Notes under the pieces: generated by a model
The model's database searches: none
Told to the model about the DNA's origin: nothing
Seen by the model: only the letters and a program-made list of their open reading frames with translations
Program-made: the position numbers and the translations under genes
Assembly (NCBI RefSeq): GCF_001981305.1
Contig: NZ_MSCW01000005.1
Location: forward strand, 186,001-250,000
Origin: Marinobacter lutaoensis
GTDB lineage: Bacteria > Pseudomonadota > Gammaproteobacteria > Pseudomonadales > Oleiphilaceae
DNA length: 64,000 bases
Direction of reading: 5' to 3'
Shown here: in pieces, positions 61,226 to 64,000 of the stretch
Layout: each line of letters starts with the position of its first letter
How positions within the stretch are numbered: position 1 is the first letter of the stretch

Positions 61226-63136
61226 GTGGGCAATGAATCAGAGGCAACGGCAGGCGCTGACCCGGTAACCAACCGTGACGCGATGGCGGCGCTGCTGCGG
61301 CAACTGCGGGAGCTCCGTGACCGGATGGTTGCCGCCGCCGATCAGGCGGGTGGCTGCCTGGATCAGGTCAGTCCCGCCTACCGCGCCAGCGCAGAAAACC
61401 TGGTGCACTACCTTTCTTTACGGCGACAGGACATTCGTCCGCTGCAGCGACGCCTGGCGGAACTCGGACTGTCGTCGCTCGGACGTGCCGAATCCTGTGT
61501 CCTGGCAAGTGTCGATGCGGTTGGCCATGCACTGGCGCGTTTGCTGGGCGAGCCGATTCCCGAATCCCACGGAATCGGGACGGCGCTTCCGGATGTCCAA
61601 TCCGGCCAGCGATGGCTGGCCGAGCACACGGAAGCGCTTCTCGGCGCGGCGCCCGAGGAGCGGTCAGTCCGCATCATGGTCACCATGCCCAGCGAGGCGG
61701 CCACGGACCCTTCCCTGGTGCGGGCACTGTTGGCGGCGGGCATGAATGTGATGCGAATCAACTGTGCCCACGACGATCCGGGAGCTTGGTTGGCGATGAT
61801 CCGGAACCTGCGCACCGCCGAGGCGGAACTGAAGCAGTCCTGCCGGGTGTTTATGGATCTGGGCGGACCGAAACTGCGTACCGGCCCCGTGGCAGCGGGT
61901 CCTGCGGTGATTCATATCCGACCGGAGCGGGATCCATACGGGCGCCCGGTGGCGCCGGCCAGGATCTGGCTGACCGCCCAGGACAATCCCAGGCCCGCGC
62001 CCTCACCTGAAGGCGTCACCCTGCCCGTGCCTGGCGACTGGCTGGAGTCCCTGGCTCCGAGGGATGTCATCACCATGCTGGATGCCCGGGGGGCCAACCG
62101 CAAGTGGTCGGTGGTGGCCAAGAATACAGAAGGCTGCTGGGCGGAAACGTTTAAAGCGTGTTACGTCGTGCCGGGCACGCCGCTGCGTCTTTCCAGAAAG
62201 AAAGGGCGTCGCAGCCAATGCACCGTGGGTGCCTTCGCTCCCCATCCCGGCGTCATTCTTCTGCGCCAGGGTGACTGCATTCGGGTCACCGCCGATCCGA
62301 AGCCCGGACAGCCCGCAAAAACACCCCCCCAGGGACGACGGCGGGAACCGGCCACCATCGCCTGTACCGAACCGAAGGTTGTTGGTCAGGTCAGGGCCGG
62401 TGAAACCATCTGGTTTGACGATGGCAAGATCGGGGGGACCATCGAGGCCGTCGAGCCGGGGGCCTTTCTGGTCCGAATCACCCATGCCCGGCCGGGGGGC
62501 GCCAAGTTGCGGGGCGGCAAGGGCATCAACCTGCCGGATACGGACCTGGTGCTGCCCTCACCCACGCCGGAAGACCTTGCGCAATTGCCTTTCATCGCCG
62601 AGCATGCGGACGCGGTGGAGATGTCATTCGTCAATTCGGTGGCGGATGTTCGCCGGATGGAAGCGCACCTGCGGGCGCTGTCGGTGGAAAAGCCCGCGAT
62701 CGTTCTGAAGATTGAGACCCGTCGTGGTTTTGAAAACCTGCCGGCCATGTTGTTGGAGGCCATGCGCTGGCCCTGCTGTGGCGTCATGATTGCTCGGGGG
62801 GATCTCGCGGTGGAGTGCGGATTCGAGCGCTTGGCGGAGGTTCAAGAGGAGATTCTCTGGATCTGTGAAGCCGCCCATGTGCCGGTGATCTGGGCCACCC
62901 AGGTTCTGGAAAATCTGGCCCAGAAAGGGCTTCCGTCCCGGGCGGAAATCACCGACGCCGCCATGGGGCACCGTGCCGAGTGTGTCATGCTGAATAAGGG
63001 GCCGCACGTCCTGGAGGCCGTGTCGACGCTCGACAATATTCTGACCCGCATGCAGTCGCATCAGACCAAAAAGCGGGCCATGCTCCGGGAACTCCGGCTG
63101 GCCCATGTTGGCGCGGTTCCGGAGCGAACGGGCTAG
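61226..63136 (+). CDS. Long pyruvate-kinase-like protein
   Basis: A 636-residue protein of the pyruvate kinase family. Recognised parts are MNVMRINCAHDDPGAWLAMI near residue 172, MDLGGPKLRTG near 212, PAIVLKIETRRGFENLPAML near 491 with the catalytic Lys, GVMIARGDLAVECGFERLAE near 518 and VIWATQVLENLAQKGLPSRA then EITDAAMG. It has a helical N-terminal extension of about 140 residues (HYLSLRRQDIRPLQRRLAEL), a large insertion of about 120 residues after the GGPKLRTG loop where the B domain sits, and no C-terminal allosteric domain. MDLGGPKLRTG replaces the usual DTKGPEIRT. Activity as pyruvate kinase is uncertain. GTG start, with GGGAGG eight bases upstream. Confidence 0.85.
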   Translation: MGNESEATAGADPVTNRDAMAALLRQLRELRDRMVAAADQAGGCLDQVSPAYRASAENLVHYLSLRRQDIRPLQRRLAELGLSSLGRAESCVLASVDAVGHALARLLGEPIPESHGIGTALPDVQSGQRWLAEHTEALLGAAPEERSVRIMVTMPSEAATDPSLVRALLAAGMNVMRINCAHDDPGAWLAMIRNLRTAEAELKQSCRVFMDLGGPKLRTGPVAAGPAVIHIRPERDPYGRPVAPARIWLTAQDNPRPAPSPEGVTLPVPGDWLESLAPRDVITMLDARGANRKWSVVAKNTEGCWAETFKACYVVPGTPLRLSRKKGRRSQCTVGAFAPHPGVILLRQGDCIRVTADPKPGQPAKTPPQGRRREPATIACTEPKVVGQVRAGETIWFDDGKIGGTIEAVEPGAFLVRITHARPGGAKLRGGKGINLPDTDLVLPSPTPEDLAQLPFIAEHADAVEMSFVNSVADVRRMEAHLRALSVEKPAIVLKIETRRGFENLPAMLLEAMRWPCCGVMIARGDLAVECGFERLAEVQEEILWICEAAHVPVIWATQVLENLAQKGLPSRAEITDAAMGHRAECVMLNKGPHVLEAVSTLDNILTRMQSHQTKKRAMLRELRLAHVGAVPERTG

Positions 63137-63717
63137 CTGGCCGAGGTTTCCGCGAGCTGTTCCAGCGTCTTGTAGTCACACGCTTGGCGCGCGAGGAAAC
63201 TGTCTTCGGAACTGACCAGAATGCTGTCGTCCCGCAGGAAACGCCGCCCCAGCAACACCGGATAGGCAAACTTGCCCCGGTCGGTCAGGGAAAACTGGGT
63301 TTCATGGCTGTGGCCGGCGATACAGAAGCGCATCTTGACCACGTGCCGTCGTTGCGAGGGCGCCCCCTTCCGCTTGATCAGCACGGTCCGGTAGACCGGC
63401 CGCTCGAACGTCAGCACCACATCCTCGTGCGCCACGGTACCTTCGCTGGGCTGATCCTCGTGGTCCCCAAGGGGCACCTGGAAGCGCACCCACTCCTGGC
63501 CGTCCCGAGTGAACGCCTCGATATTGACGGCGTGCAGCGATGAGGTCTTGGCACCGGTGTCCAGTCTGGCCTTGAGCCGGACGCCGGCTTCCTCCAGAAC
63601 CACCCATTCGACAAACCCGAGGACTTCCGCCTCTGGTGACGCGGACCCGGCCTGGGCCTGCCCAGCCGTTCCCAGAAGCCCTAGGGAAATGATCAAAAAA
63701 TAGTTAATAAACTGCAT
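63133..63717 (-). CDS. Retropepsin-like putative zinc/aspartic protease
   Basis: A 194-residue exported protein of the ATP-dependent zinc protease / retropepsin-like family (COG4067). A signal peptide (YFLIISLGLLGTAGQAQA) is followed by the domain with LKARLDTGAKTSSLHAVNIE (catalytic-type D-T-G-A), AHEDVVLTFERPVY, FSLTDRGKFAYPVLLGRRFL. Some relatives sit with RimK-type ligases; none is here. It is convergent with the pyruvate-kinase-like gene, whose stop shares CTAG with its own, and its ATG shares a base with the upstream gene's stop (TGATG). Confidence 0.88.
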   Translation of the reverse strand: MQFINYFLIISLGLLGTAGQAQAGSASPEAEVLGFVEWVVLEEAGVRLKARLDTGAKTSSLHAVNIEAFTRDGQEWVRFQVPLGDHEDQPSEGTVAHEDVVLTFERPVYRTVLIKRKGAPSQRRHVVKMRFCIAGHSHETQFSLTDRGKFAYPVLLGRRFLRDDSILVSSEDSFLARQACDYKTLEQLAETSAS

Positions 63718-64000
63718 CAGAAATTTTCTGCACTCTTCTGTAAATCTGGAAAAAATTTAAGGAATCGATCTTCCAGCTCTTGCCGGTTCCGGAGAATTTC
63801 CTCAATGATCCCCTGAAAGCGGTTGGCAAAGCGGACGCGGCTGGCCACGCGGTCCAGGGCCTGGCCCACCTGCTCCAGATCCCGGTACGCTCTGAACCCG
63901 TCGTGGCACACTGTGCGCCGGGTCACCTCGACCATGCGGGGCGGCATCAGCGCTTCGTGCGCGCTCAGTTCACCGTAGAGTCGCAGGATGAACCGATCCG
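63717..64000 (-). CDS. ACP phosphodiesterase (AcpH-like), C-terminal part
   Basis: The frame is open to the right edge of the window, so the 5' end is outside. The last 90 or so residues read EALMPPRMVEVTRRTVCHDG, FRAYRDLEQVGQALDRVASR, RFANRFQGIIEEILRNRQEL and EDRFLKFFPDLQKSAENF. The YxDLxxVGQxLDRVASR and LEDRFLKFFPDL segments resemble the AcpH C-terminus (MASRRPRL... LETRFWQFYPRM), so this is probably the acyl-carrier-protein phosphodiesterase that removes phosphopantetheine from ACP. It is translationally coupled to the retropepsin-like gene. Confidence 0.7.
   Translation of the reverse strand, partial: DRFILRLYGELSAHEALMPPRMVEVTRRTVCHDGFRAYRDLEQVGQALDRVASRVRFANRFQGIIEEILRNRQELEDRFLKFFPDLQKSAENF

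Overview
The window is high-GC, densely coded chromosomal DNA of a gammaproteobacterium. The gacA/uvrY-uvrC-pgsA block, the tRNA-Gly(GCC)-tRNA-Cys(GCA) pair, a complete gspE-M run, dabB-dabA, FepBDGC, a zinc-finger-defective DksA paralogue and Zur/Fur-like boxes all fit a marine or halophilic relative of Marinobacter within the Pseudomonas-like Gammaproteobacteria. The class is well supported; the genus is a guess. There is no plasmid, prophage or CRISPR content.

Layout. 1-4.3 kb: the end of a chemotaxis receptor, a YheU-like protein, GacA, UvrC and PgsA. 4.3-7.7 kb: a leftward thiBPQ thiamine importer behind a TPP riboswitch. 7.8-10 kb: a lipoprotein, two tRNAs with their promoter, and a phosphoribosyltransferase-like protein. 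10-16.1 kb, leftward: gspC, a LapG-type protease, then an alkyl-DHAP-synthase-like flavoprotein, a GlpD-like dehydrogenase and an FGGY kinase. 16.3-24.1 kb, rightward: gspEFGHIJKLM, then a GNAT enzyme and glutathione reductase. 26-31 kb, leftward: a TonB receptor, a periplasmic binding protein and a histidine-kinase-like protein that has lost its phospho-acceptor histidine. 31-35.9 kb: a J-like protein, a BASS transporter, GntR and LysR regulators and a Baeyer-Villiger-type monooxygenase. 36-40 kb: the DabB-DabA inorganic-carbon pump. 40-44 kb: the sulfate importer. 44-47.2 kb: FabH, a YdcH-like protein, an MFS pump and an SDR remnant.

47.3-59.2 kb is a metal-starvation region. It holds a lipoprotein, a frameshifted M23 peptidase behind a Zur-like box, and an AraC regulator behind a Fur-like box. 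These are followed by fepBDGC, a flavin-dependent monooxygenase and a TonB receptor that has its own Fur-like box. Last come divergent DUF1826 and dksA2 genes sharing a Zur-like box. Together they suggest responses to iron limitation (ferric-siderophore uptake) and zinc limitation (zinc-sparing DksA and cell-wall hydrolase).

59.2-64 kb is the replication terminus. A 28-bp site at 61100-61127 matches the Escherichia coli dif site at 27 positions from memory. It lies in a gene-free stretch of about 0.7 kb between a solitary tyrosine recombinase and a long pyruvate-kinase-like gene. FtsK-orienting octamers (GGGNAGGG) that I spotted lie mostly on the + strand left of this site, and the one I saw to its right is on the - strand, as expected for dif.
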